A stretch of 64,000 nt of DNA, from NCBI GenBank assembly GCA_946699065.1, contig CAMPDV010002441.1:1-64000 (forward strand), written 5' to 3'. Below the pieces are notes generated by a model that searched no databases, was not told the origin of the DNA, and saw nothing but the letters and a program-made list of their open reading frames with translations. A program made the position numbers and the translations under genes. Within the stretch, counting starts at the first letter, position 1. Each line of letters starts with the position of its first letter. This document shows positions 1 to 10,441 of the stretch, in pieces. This DNA comes from Loxodes magnus. Lineage: Eukaryota; Ciliophora; Karyorelictea; Loxodida; Loxodidae.

Positions 1-132
1 AAAAAACATAGTTTTTATATGTTTTGAAGTGAGAATACGAAATTTTAATACCAGAGTGAGTTAACAATGTATGAAAAAAAGTAGAGTAATTTATAAAGTA
101 AAAAAAAAACATAGTTTTTGATATGTTTTGAA

Positions 133-235
133 GTGAGAATACGAAATTTTAATACCAGAGTGAGTTAACAATGTATGAAAAATAGTTGTGTAATTTATAA
201 AGTAAAAAAAAACATAGTTTTTGATATGTTTTGAA
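133..235 (+). repeat. Reference monomer, type B
   Basis: Complete 103-bp unit that differs from type A by three A-to-T changes at positions 51, 55 and 57, giving GAAAAATAGTTGTG in place of GAAAAAAAGTAGAG. It still has 65A. Type B with 65A is common in zone 1, rare in zone 3, and largely replaced by type B with 65T in zone 5. Confidence 0.95.
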
Positions 236-338
236 GTGAGAATACGAAATTTTAATACCAGAGTGAGTTAACAATGTATGAAAAAAAGTAGAGTAATTTA
301 TAAAGTAAAAAAAAACATAGTTTTTGATATGTTTTGAA
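236..338 (+). repeat. Reference monomer, type A
   Basis: This is a complete 103-bp unit of the commonest form in zones 1-3: 51A, A/A at 55/57, 65A, 72A, 84A and TTTTGAA at 97-103. Landmarks: CpG at positions 10-11, the GAAATTTTAATACC segment at 11-24, an HpaI-type palindrome GTTAAC at 32-37 (bases 267-272), an A-run at 46-52, TATAAAG at 64-70 (299-305), a 9-A run at 72-80 and an inverted repeat at 77-100. The choice of phase (start at GTGAG) is arbitrary. Confidence 0.97.
312..335. repeat. Representative 8-bp inverted repeat inside the monomer
   Basis: Bases 312-319 (AAAACATA) and 328-335 (TATGTTTT) are perfect inverted copies with an 8-base spacer, at monomer positions 77-84 and 93-100. The same dyad occurs in every unit with CATAG and TTTTGAA, so several hundred times in the window. 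Units with 84T keep a 7-bp stem; units with TTCAAAA keep about 6 bp. It could extrude as a cruciform or fold in RNA, but the stem is almost pure A/T and therefore weak. A role is inference only. Confidence 0.85.
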
Positions 339-647
339 GTGAGAATACGAAATTTTAATACCAGAGTGAGTTAACAATGTATGAAAAAAAGTAGAGTAAT
401 TTATAAAGTAAAAAAAAACATAGTTTTTGATATGTTTTGAAGTGAGAATACGAAATTTTAATACCAGAGTGAGTTAACAATGTATGAAAAATAGTTGTGT
501 AATTTATAAAGTAAAAAAAAACATAGTTTTTGATATGTTTTGAAGTGAGAATACGAAATTTTAATACCAGAGTGAGTTAACAATGTATGAAAAATAGTTG
601 TGTAATTTATAAAGTAAAAAAAAACATAGTTTTTGATATGTTTTGAA

Positions 648-750
648 GTGAGAATACGAAATTTTAATACCAGAGTGAGTTAACAATGTATGAAAAATAG
701 TAGAGTAATTTATAAAGTAAAAAAAAACATAGTTTTTGATATGTTTTGAA
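648..750 (+). repeat. Reference monomer, type C
   Basis: Complete 103-bp unit with 51T but A/A at 55/57 (GAAAAATAGTAGAG). It is frequent in zone 1, often as a pair of adjacent units. It disappears after about 10.1 kb except for one unit near 18.3 kb, and returns in zone 4, where most copies carry the GTTAGTA tail variant. Confidence 0.95.
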
Positions 751-1576
751 GTGAGAATACGAAATTTTAATACCAGAGTGAGTTAACAATGTATGAAAAA
801 TAGTAGAGTAATTTATAAAGTAAAAAAAAACATAGTTTTTGATATGTTTTGAAGTGAGAATACGAAATTTTAATACCAGAGTGAGTTAACAATGTATGAA
901 AAAAAGTAGAGTAATTTATAAAGTAAAAAAAAACATAGTTTTTGATATGTTTTGAAGTGAGAATACGAAATTTTAATACCAGAGTGAGTTAACAATGTAT
1001 GAAAAATAGTTGTGTAATTTATAAAGTAAAAAAAAACATAGTTTTTGATATGTTTTGAAGTGAGAATACGAAATTTTAATACCAGAGTGAGTTAACAATG
1101 TATGAAAAAAAGTAGAGTAATTTATAAAGTAAAAAAAAACATAGTTTTTGATATGTTTTGAAGTGAGAATACGAAATTTTAATACCAGAGTGAGTTAACA
1201 ATGTATGAAAAAAAGTAGAGTAATTTATAAAGTAAAAAAAAACATAGTTTTTGATATGTTTTGAAGTGAGAATACGAAATTTTAATACCAGAGTGAGTTA
1301 ACAATGTATGAAAAATAGTTGTGTAATTTATAAAGTAAAAAAAAACATAGTTTTTGATATGTTTTGAAGTGAGAATACGAAATTTTAATACCAGAGTGAG
1401 TTAACAATGTATGAAAAAAAGTAGAGTAATTTATAAAGTAAAAAAAAACATAGTTTTTGATATGTTTTGAAGTGAGAATACGAAATTTTAATACCAGAGT
1501 GAGTTAACAATGTATGAAAAAATAGTAGAGTAATTTATAAAGTAAAAAAAAAACATAGTTTTTGATATGTTTTGAA

Positions 1577-2917
1577 GTGAGAATACGAAATTTTAATACC
1601 AGAGTGAGTTAACAATGTATGAAAAAAAGTAGAGTAATTTATAAAGTAAAAAAAAACATAGTTTTTGATATGTTTTGAAGTGAGAATACGAAATTTTAAT
1701 ACCAGAGTGAGTTAACAATGTATGAAAAAAAGTAGAGTAATTTATAAAGTAAAAAAAAACATAGTTTTTGATATGTTTTGAAGTGAGAATACGAAATTTT
1801 AATACCAGAGTGAGTTAACAATGTATGAAAAATAGTTGTGTAATTTATAAAGTAAAAAAAAACATAGTTTTTGATATGTTTTGAAGTGAGAATACGAAAT
1901 TTTAATACCAGAGTGAGTTAACAATGTATGAAAAATAGTTGTGTAATTTATAAAGTAAAAAAAAACATAGTTTTTGATATGTTTTGAAGTGAGAATACGA
2001 AATTTTAATACCAGAGTGAGTTAACAATGTATGAAAAATAGTAGAGTAATTTATAAAGTAAAAAAAAACATAGTTTTTGATATGTTTTGAAGTGAGAATA
2101 CGAAATTTTAATACCAGAGTGAGTTAACAATGTATGAAAAATAGTAGAGTAATTTATAAAGTAAAAAAAAACATAGTTTTTGATATGTTTTGAAGTGAGA
2201 ATACGAAATTTTAATACCAGAGTGAGTTAACAATGTATGAAAAAAAGTAGAGTAATTTATAAAGTAAAAAAAAACATAGTTTTTGATATGTTTTGAAGTG
2301 AGAATACGAAATTTTAATACCAGAGTGAGTTAACAATGTATGAAAAATAGTTGTGTAATTTATAAAGTAAAAAAAAACATAGTTTTTGATATGTTTTGAA
2401 GTGAGAATACGAAATTTTAATACCAGAGTGAGTTAACAATGTATGAAAAAAAGTAGAGTAATTTATAAAGTAAAAAAAAACATAGTTTTTGATATGTTTT
2501 GAAGTGAGAATACGAAATTTTAATACCAGAGTGAGTTAACAATGTATGAAAAAAAGTAGAGTAATTTATAAAGTAAAAAAAAAACATAGTTTTTGATATG
2601 TTTTGAAGTGAGAATACGAAATTTTAATACCAGAGTGAGTTAACAATGTATGAAAAATAGTTGTGTAATTTATAAAGTAAAAAAAAACATAGTTTTTGAT
2701 ATGTTTTGAAGTGAGAATACGAAATTTTAATACCAGAGTGAGTTAACAATGTATGAAAAAAAGTAGAGTAATTTATAAAGTAAAAAAAAACATAGTTTTT
2801 GATATGTTTTGAAGTGAGAATACGAAATTTTAATACCAGAGTGAGTTAACAATGTATGAAAAATAGTTGTGTAATTTATAAAGTAAAAAAAAAACATAGT
2901 TTTTGATATGTTTTGAA
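1577..2917. repeat. 13-monomer higher-order repeat, copy 2
   Basis: Second tandem copy, type order A A B B C C A B A A B A B. It differs from copy 1 in type only at the last unit (B instead of C). It has the same total length of 1341 bp despite carrying its length changes in different units. The order breaks down after 2918. Confidence 0.85.
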
Positions 2918-5900
2918 GTGAGAATACGAAATTTTAATACCAGAGTGAGTTAACAATGTATGAAAAATAGTAGAGTAATTTATAAAGTAAAAAAAAACAT
3001 AGTTTTTGATATGTTTTGAAGTGAGAATACGAAATTTTAATACCAGAGTGAGTTAACAATGTATGAAAAATAGTAGAGTAATTTATAAAGTAAAAAAAAA
3101 CATAGTTTTTGATATGTTTTGAAGTGAGAATACGAAATTTTAATACCAGAGTGAGTTAACAATGTATGAAAAAAAGTAGAGTAATTTATAAAGTAAAAAA
3201 AAACATAGTTTTTGATATGTTTTGAAGTGAGAATACGAAATTTTAATACCAGAGTGAGTTAACAATGTATGAAAAAAAGTAGAGTAATTTATAAAGTAAA
3301 AAAAAACATAGTTTTTGATATGTTTTGAAGTGAGAATACGAAATTTTAATACCAGAGTGAGTTAACAATGTATGAAAAATAGTTGTGTAATTTATAAAGT
3401 AAAAAAAAACATAGTTTTTGATATGTTTTGAAGTGAGAATACGAAATTTTAATACCAGAGTGAGTTAACAATGTATGAAAAAAAGTAGAGTAATTTATAA
3501 AGTAAAAAAAAACATAGTTTTTGATATGTTTTGAAGTGAGAATACGAAATTTTAATACCAGAGTGAGTTAACAATGTATGAAAAAAAGTAGAGTAATTTA
3601 TAAAGTAAAAAAAAACATAGTTTTTGATATGTTTTGAAGTGAGAATACGAAATTTTAATACCAGAGTGAGTTAACAATGTATGAAAAATAGTAGAGTAAT
3701 TTATAAAGTAAAAAAAAACATAGTTTTTGATATGTTTTGAAGTGAGAATACGAAATTTTAATACCAGAGTGAGTTAACAATGTATGAAAAAAAGTAGAGT
3801 AATTTATAAAGTAAAAAAAAACATAGTTTTTGATATGTTTTGAAGTGAGAATACGAAATTTTAATACCAGAGTGAGTTAACAATGTATGAAAAATAGTTG
3901 TGTAATTTATAAAGTAAAAAAAAACATAGTTTTTGATATGTTTTGAAGTGAGAATACGAAATTTTAATACCAGAGTGAGTTAACAATGTATGAAAAATAG
4001 TTGTGTAATTTATAAAGTAAAAAAAAACATAGTTTTTGATATGTTTTGAAGTGAGAATACGAAATTTTAATACCAGAGTGAGTTAACAATGTATGAAAAA
4101 TAGTTGTGTAATTTATAAAGTAAAAAAAAACATAGTTTTTATATGTTTTGAAGTGAGAATACGAAATTTTAATACCAGAGTGAGTTAACAATGTATGAAA
4201 AATAGTAGAGTAATTTATAAAGTAAAAAAAAACATAGTTTTTGATATGTTTTGAAGTGAGAATACGAAATTTTAATACCAGAGTGAGTTAACAATGTATG
4301 AAAAAAGTAGAGTAATTTATAAAGTAAAAAAAAACATAGTTTTTGATATGTTTTGAAGTGAGAATACGAAATTTTAATACCAGAGTGAGTTAACAATGTA
4401 TGAAAAATAGTTGTGTAATTTATAAAGTAAAAAAAAACATAGTTTTTGATATGTTTTGAAGTGAGAATACGAAATTTTAATACCAGAGTGAGTTAACAAT
4501 GTATGAAAAAAAGTAGAGTAATTTATAAAGTAAAAAAAAACATAGTTTTTGATATGTTTTGAAGTGAGAATACGAAATTTTAATACCAGAGTGAGTTAAC
4601 AATGTATGAAAAAAAGTAGAGTAATTTATAAAGTAAAAAAAAACATAGTTTTTGATATGTTTTGAAGTGAGAATACGAAATTTTAATACCAGAGTGAGTT
4701 AACAATGTATGAAAAATAGTTGTGTAATTTATAAAGTAAAAAAAAACATAGTTTTTGATATGTTTTGAAGTGAGAATACGAAATTTTAATACCAGAGTGA
4801 GTTAACAATGTATGAAAAATAGTTGTGTAATTTATAAAGTAAAAAAAAACATAGTTTTTGATATGTTTTGAAGTGAGAATACGAAATTTTAATACCAGAG
4901 TGAGTTAACAATGTATGAAAAATAGTTGTGTAATTTATAAAGTAAAAAAAAACATAGTTTTTGATATGTTTTGAAGTGAGAATACGAAATTTTAATACCA
5001 GAGTGAGTTAACAATGTATGAAAAAAAGTAGAGTAATTTATAAAGTAAAAAAAAACATAGTTTTTGATATGTTTTGAAGTGAGAATACGAAATTTTAATA
5101 CCAGAGTGAGTTAACAATGTATGAAAAATAGTTGTGTAATTTATAAAGTAAAAAAAAACATAGTTTTTGATATGTTTTGAAGTGAGAATACGAAATTTTA
5201 ATACCAGAGTGAGTTAACAATGTATGAAAAATAGTTGTGTAATTTATAAAGTAAAAAAAAACATAGTTTTTGATATGTTTTGAAGTGAGAATACGAAATT
5301 TTAATACCAGAGTGAGTTAACAATGTATGAAAAATAGTTGTGTAATTTATAAAGTAAAAAAAAACATAGTTTTTGATATGTTTTGAAGTGAGAATACGAA
5401 ATTTTAATACCAGAGTGAGTTAACAATGTATGAAAAATAGTTGTGTAATTTATAAAGTAAAAAAAAACATAGTTTTTGATATGTTTTGAAGTGAGAATAC
5501 GAAATTTTAATACCAGAGTGAGTTAACAATGTATGAAAAATAGTTGTGTAATTTATAAAGTAAAAAAAAACATAGTTTTTGATATGTTTTGAAGTGAGAA
5601 TACGAAATTTTAATACCAGAGTGAGTTAACAATGTATGAAAAATAGTTGTGTAATTTATAAAGTAAAAAAAAACATAGTTTTTGATATGTTTTGAAGTGA
5701 GAATACGAAATTTTAATACCAGAGTGAGTTAACAATGTATGAAAAATAGTAGAGTAATTTATAAAGTAAAAAAAAAACATAGTTTTTGATATGTTTTGAA
5801 GTGAGAATACGAAATTTTAATACCAGAGTGAGTTAACAATGTATGAAAAATAGTAGAGTAATTTATAAAGTAAAAAAAAAACATAGTTTTTGATATGTTT

Positions 5901-8900
5901 TGAAGTGAGAATACGAAATTTTAATACCAGAGTGAGTTAACAATGTATGAAAAATAGTTGTGTAATTTATAAAGTAAAAAAAAACATAGTTTTTGATATG
6001 TTTTGAAGTGAGAATACGAAATTTTAATACCAGAGTGAGTTAACAATGTATGAAAAATAGTAGAGTAATTTATAAAGTAAAAAAAAACATAGTTTTTGAT
6101 ATGTTTTGAAGTGAGAATACGAAATTTTAATACCAGAGTGAGTTAACAATGTATGAAAAATAGTTGTGTAATTTATAAAGTAAAAAAAAACATAGTTTTT
6201 GATATGTTTTGAAGTGAGAATACGAAATTTTAATACCAGAGTGAGTTAACAATGTATGAAAAAATAGTTGTGTAATTTATAAAGTAAAAAAAAACATAGT
6301 TTTTGATATGTTTTGAAGTGAGAATACGAAATTTTAATACCAGAGTGAGTTAACAATGTATGAAAAAAAGTAGAGTAATTTATAAAGTAAAAAAAAACAT
6401 AGTTTTTGATATGTTTTGAAGTGAGAATACGAAATTTTAATACCAGAGTGAGTTAACAATGTATGAAAAAAAGTAGAGTAATTTATAAAGTAAAAAAAAA
6501 CATAGTTTTTGATATGTTTTGAAGTGAGAATACGAAATTTTAATACCAGAGTGAGTTAACAATGTATGAAAAATAGTTGTGTAATTTATAAAGTAAAAAA
6601 AAACATAGTTTTTGATATGTTTTGAAGTGAGAATACGAAATTTTAATACCAGAGTGAGTTAACAATGTATGAAAAAAAGTAGAGTAATTTATAAAGTAAA
6701 AAAAAACATAGTTTTTGATATGTTTTGAAGTGAGAATACGAAATTTTAATACCAGAGTGAGTTAACAATGTATGAAAAAAAGTAGAGTAATTTATAAAGT
6801 AAAAAAAAACATAGTTTTTGATATGTTTTGAAGTGAGAATACGAAATTTTAATACCAGAGTGAGTTAACAATGTATGAAAAAAAGTAGAGTAATTTATAA
6901 AGTAAAAAAAAACATAGTTTTTGATATGTTTTGAAGTGAGAATACGAAATTTTAATACCAGAGTGAGTTAACAATGTATGAAAAATAGTTGTGTAATTTA
7001 TAAAGTAAAAAAAAAACATAGTTTTTGATATGTTTTGAAGTGAGAATACGAAATTTTAATACCAGAGTGAGTTAACAATGTATGAAAAAAAGTAGAGTAA
7101 TTTATAAAGTAAAAAAAAACATAGTTTTTGATATGTTTTGAAGTGAGAATACGAAATTTTAATACCAGAGTGAGTTAACAATGTATGAAAAATAGTTGTG
7201 TAATTTATAAAGTAAAAAAAAACATAGTTTTTGATATGTTTTGAAGTGAGAATACGAAATTTTAATACCAGAGTGAGTTAACAATGTATGAAAAATAGTA
7301 GAGTAATTTATAAAGTAAAAAAAAACATAGTTTTTGATATGTTTTGAAGTGAGAATACGAAATTTTAATACCAGAGTGAGTTAACAATGTATGAAAAATA
7401 GTAGAGTAATTTATAAAGTAAAAAAAAACATAGTTTTTGATATGTTTTGAAGTGAGAATACGAAATTTTAATACCAGAGTGAGTTAACAATGTATGAAAA
7501 AAAGTAGAGTAATTTATAAAGTAAAAAAAAACATAGTTTTTGATATGTTTTGAAGTGAGAATACGAAATTTTAATACCAGAGTGAGTTAACAATGTATGA
7601 AAAAAAGTAGAGTAATTTATAAAGTAAAAAAAAACATAGTTTTTGATATGTTTTGAAGTGAGAATACGAAATTTTAATACCAGAGTGAGTTAACAATGTA
7701 TGAAAAATAGTTGTGTAATTTATAAAGTAAAAAAAAACATAGTTTTTGATATGTTTTGAAGTGAGAATACGAAATTTTAATACCAGAGTGAGTTAACAAT
7801 GTATGAAAAATAGTAGAGTAATTTATAAAGTAAAAAAAAACATAGTTTTTGATATGTTTTGAAGTGAGAATACGAAATTTTAATACCAGAGTGAGTTAAC
7901 AATGTATGAAAAATAGTTGTGTAATTTATAAAGTAAAAAAAAACATAGTTTTTGATATGTTTTGAAGTGAGAATACGAAATTTTAATACCAGAGTGAGTT
8001 AACAATGTATGAAAAATAGTTGTGTAATTTATAAAGTAAAAAAAAACATAGTTTTTGATATGTTTTGAAGTGAGAATACGAAATTTTAATACCAGAGTGA
8101 GTTAACAATGTATGAAAAAAAGTAGAGTAATTTATAAAGTAAAAAAAAACATAGTTTTTGATATGTTTTGAAGTGAGAATACGAAATTTTAATACCAGAG
8201 TGAGTTAACAATGTATGAAAAATAGTTGTGTAATTTATAAAGTAAAAAAAAACATAGTTTTTGATATGTTTTGAAGTGAGAATACGAAATTTTAATACCA
8301 GAGTGAGTTAACAATGTATGAAAAATAGTTGTGTAATTTATAAAGTAAAAAAAAACATAGTTTTTGATATGTTTTGAAGTGAGAATACGAAATTTTAATA
8401 CCAGAGTGAGTTAACAATGTATGAAAAATAGTTGTGTAATTTATAAAGTAAAAAAAAACATAGTTTTTGATATGTTTTGAAGTGAGAATACGAAATTTTA
8501 ATACCAGAGTGAGTTAACAATGTATGAAAAATAGTAGAGTAATTTATAAAGTAAAAAAAAACATAGTTTTTGATATGTTTTGAAGTGAGAATACGAAATT
8601 TTAATACCAGAGTGAGTTAACAATGTATGAAAAATAGTAGAGTAATTTATAAAGTAAAAAAAAACATAGTTTTTGATATGTTTTGAAGTGAGAATACGAA
8701 ATTTTAATACCAGAGTGAGTTAACAATGTATGAAAAATAGTTGTGTAATTTATAAAGTAAAAAAAAACATAGTTTTTGATATGTTTTGAAGTGAGAATAC
8801 GAAATTTTAATACCAGAGTGAGTTAACAATGTATGAAAAAAAGTAGAGTAATTTATAAAGTAAAAAAAAACATAGTTTTTGATATGTTTTGAAGTGAGAA

Positions 8901-10441
8901 TACGAAATTTTAATACCAGAGTGAGTTAACAATGTATGAAAAATAGTAGAGTAATTTATAAAGTAAAAAAAAACATAGTTTTTGATATGTTTTGAAGTGA
9001 GAATACGAAATTTTAATACCAGAGTGAGTTAACAATGTATGAAAAATAGTTGTGTAATTTATAAAGTAAAAAAAAACATAGTTTTTGATATGTTTTGAAG
9101 TGAGAATACGAAATTTTAATACCAGAGTGAGTTAACAATGTATGAAAAAAAGTAGAGTAATTTATAAAGTAAAAAAAAACATAGTTTTTGATATGTTTTG
9201 AAGTGAGAATACGAAATTTTAATACCAGAGTGAGTTAACAATGTATGAAAAATAGTAGAGTAATTTATAAAGTAAAAAAAAAACATAGTTTTTGATATGT
9301 TTTGAAGTGAGAATACGAAATTTTAATACCAGAGTGAGTTAACAATGTATGAAAAAAAGTAGAGTAATTTATAAAGTAAAAAAAAACATAGTTTTTGATA
9401 TGTTTTGAAGTGAGAATACGAAATTTTAATACCAGAGTGAGTTAACAATGTATGAAAAATAGTTGTGTAATTTATAAAGTAAAAAAAAACATAGTTTTTG
9501 ATATGTTTTGAAGTGAGAATACGAAATTTTAATACCAGAGTGAGTTAACAATGTATGAAAAAAAGTAGAGTAATTTATAAAGTAAAAAAAAACATAGTTT
9601 TTGATATGTTTTGAAGTGAGAATACGAAATTTTAATACCAGAGTGAGTTAACAATGTATGAAAAATAGTTGTGTAATTTATAAAGTAAAAAAAAACATAG
9701 TTTTTGATATGTTTTGAAGTGAGAATACGAAATTTTAATACCAGAGTGAGTTAACAATGTATGAAAAAAAGTAGAGTAATTTATAAAGTAAAAAAAAACA
9801 TAGTTTTTGATATGTTTTGAAGTGAGAATACGAAATTTTAATACCAGAGTGAGTTAACAATGTATGAAAAAAAGTAGAGTAATTTATAAAGTAAAAAAAA
9901 AACATAGTTTTTGATATGTTTTGAAGTGAGAATACGAAATTTTAATACCAGAGTGAGTTAACAATGTATGAAAAAAAGTAGAGTAATTTATAAAGTAAAA
10001 AAAAACATAGTTTTTGATATGTTTTGAAGTGAGAATACGAAATTTTAATACCAGAGTGAGTTAACAATGTATGAAAAATAGTAGAGTAATTTATAAAGTA
10101 AAAAAAAAACATAGTTTTTGATATGTTTTGAAGTGAGAATACGAAATTTTAATACCAGAGTGAGTTAACAATGTATGAAAAATAGTTGTGTAATTTATAA
10201 AGTAAAAAAAAACATAGTTTTTGATATGTTTTGAAGTGAGAATACGAAATTTTAATACCAGAGTGAGTTAACAATGTATGAAAAAAAGTAGAGTAATTTA
10301 TAAAGTAAAAAAAAACATAGTTTTTGATATGTTTTGAAGTGAGAATACGAAATTTTAATACCAGAGTGAGTTAACAATGTATGAAAAAAAGTAGAGTAAT
10401 TTATAAAGTAAAAAAAAACATAGTTTTTGATATGTTTTGAA

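Larger units (their letters stand above)
236..1576. repeat. 13-monomer higher-order repeat, copy 1
   Basis: The order of unit types here is A A B B C C A B A A B A C. The next 13 units (1577-2917) follow the identical order for the first twelve positions. Both copies are 1341 bp. A twelve-unit match in a three-letter alphabet is not expected by chance, so this is an amplified block. The thirteenth unit (about 1473-1576) is a type C with one extra A. Confidence 0.85.
1..10441. repeat. Zone 1: mixed type A/B/C block
   Basis: About 101 monomers of types A, B and C. All have 65A, 72A and 84A with the TTTTGAA tail, so only positions 51, 55 and 57 and A-run length vary. The zone ends at the first 65T/84T unit (10442). 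A-runs of 10 rather than 9 recur (near 110, 1548, 2580, 2886, 5769, 5875, 7010, 9276, 9898, 10099). Two tails lack the G of GATATG (near 16 and 4140). No unique sequence or gene is present. Confidence 0.85.

Noticed and set aside
3964..4191. Minus-strand open frames of 75 codons (also at 4169, 19624, 26833, 27347, 34041, 35275, 35480, 37640, 38668, 42889, 43094, 43814, 46180, 46385 and 47105)
   Set aside because: They start at TTG, not ATG, and merely read through two satellite units. A 103-bp period shifts frame at each unit, so a frame persists only where one unit is 102 bp. Each of these frames marks such a short unit and then ends at the same TAA. The predicted peptides are the satellite translated in one frame and then another. 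No coding bias, start context or unique sequence supports a gene.
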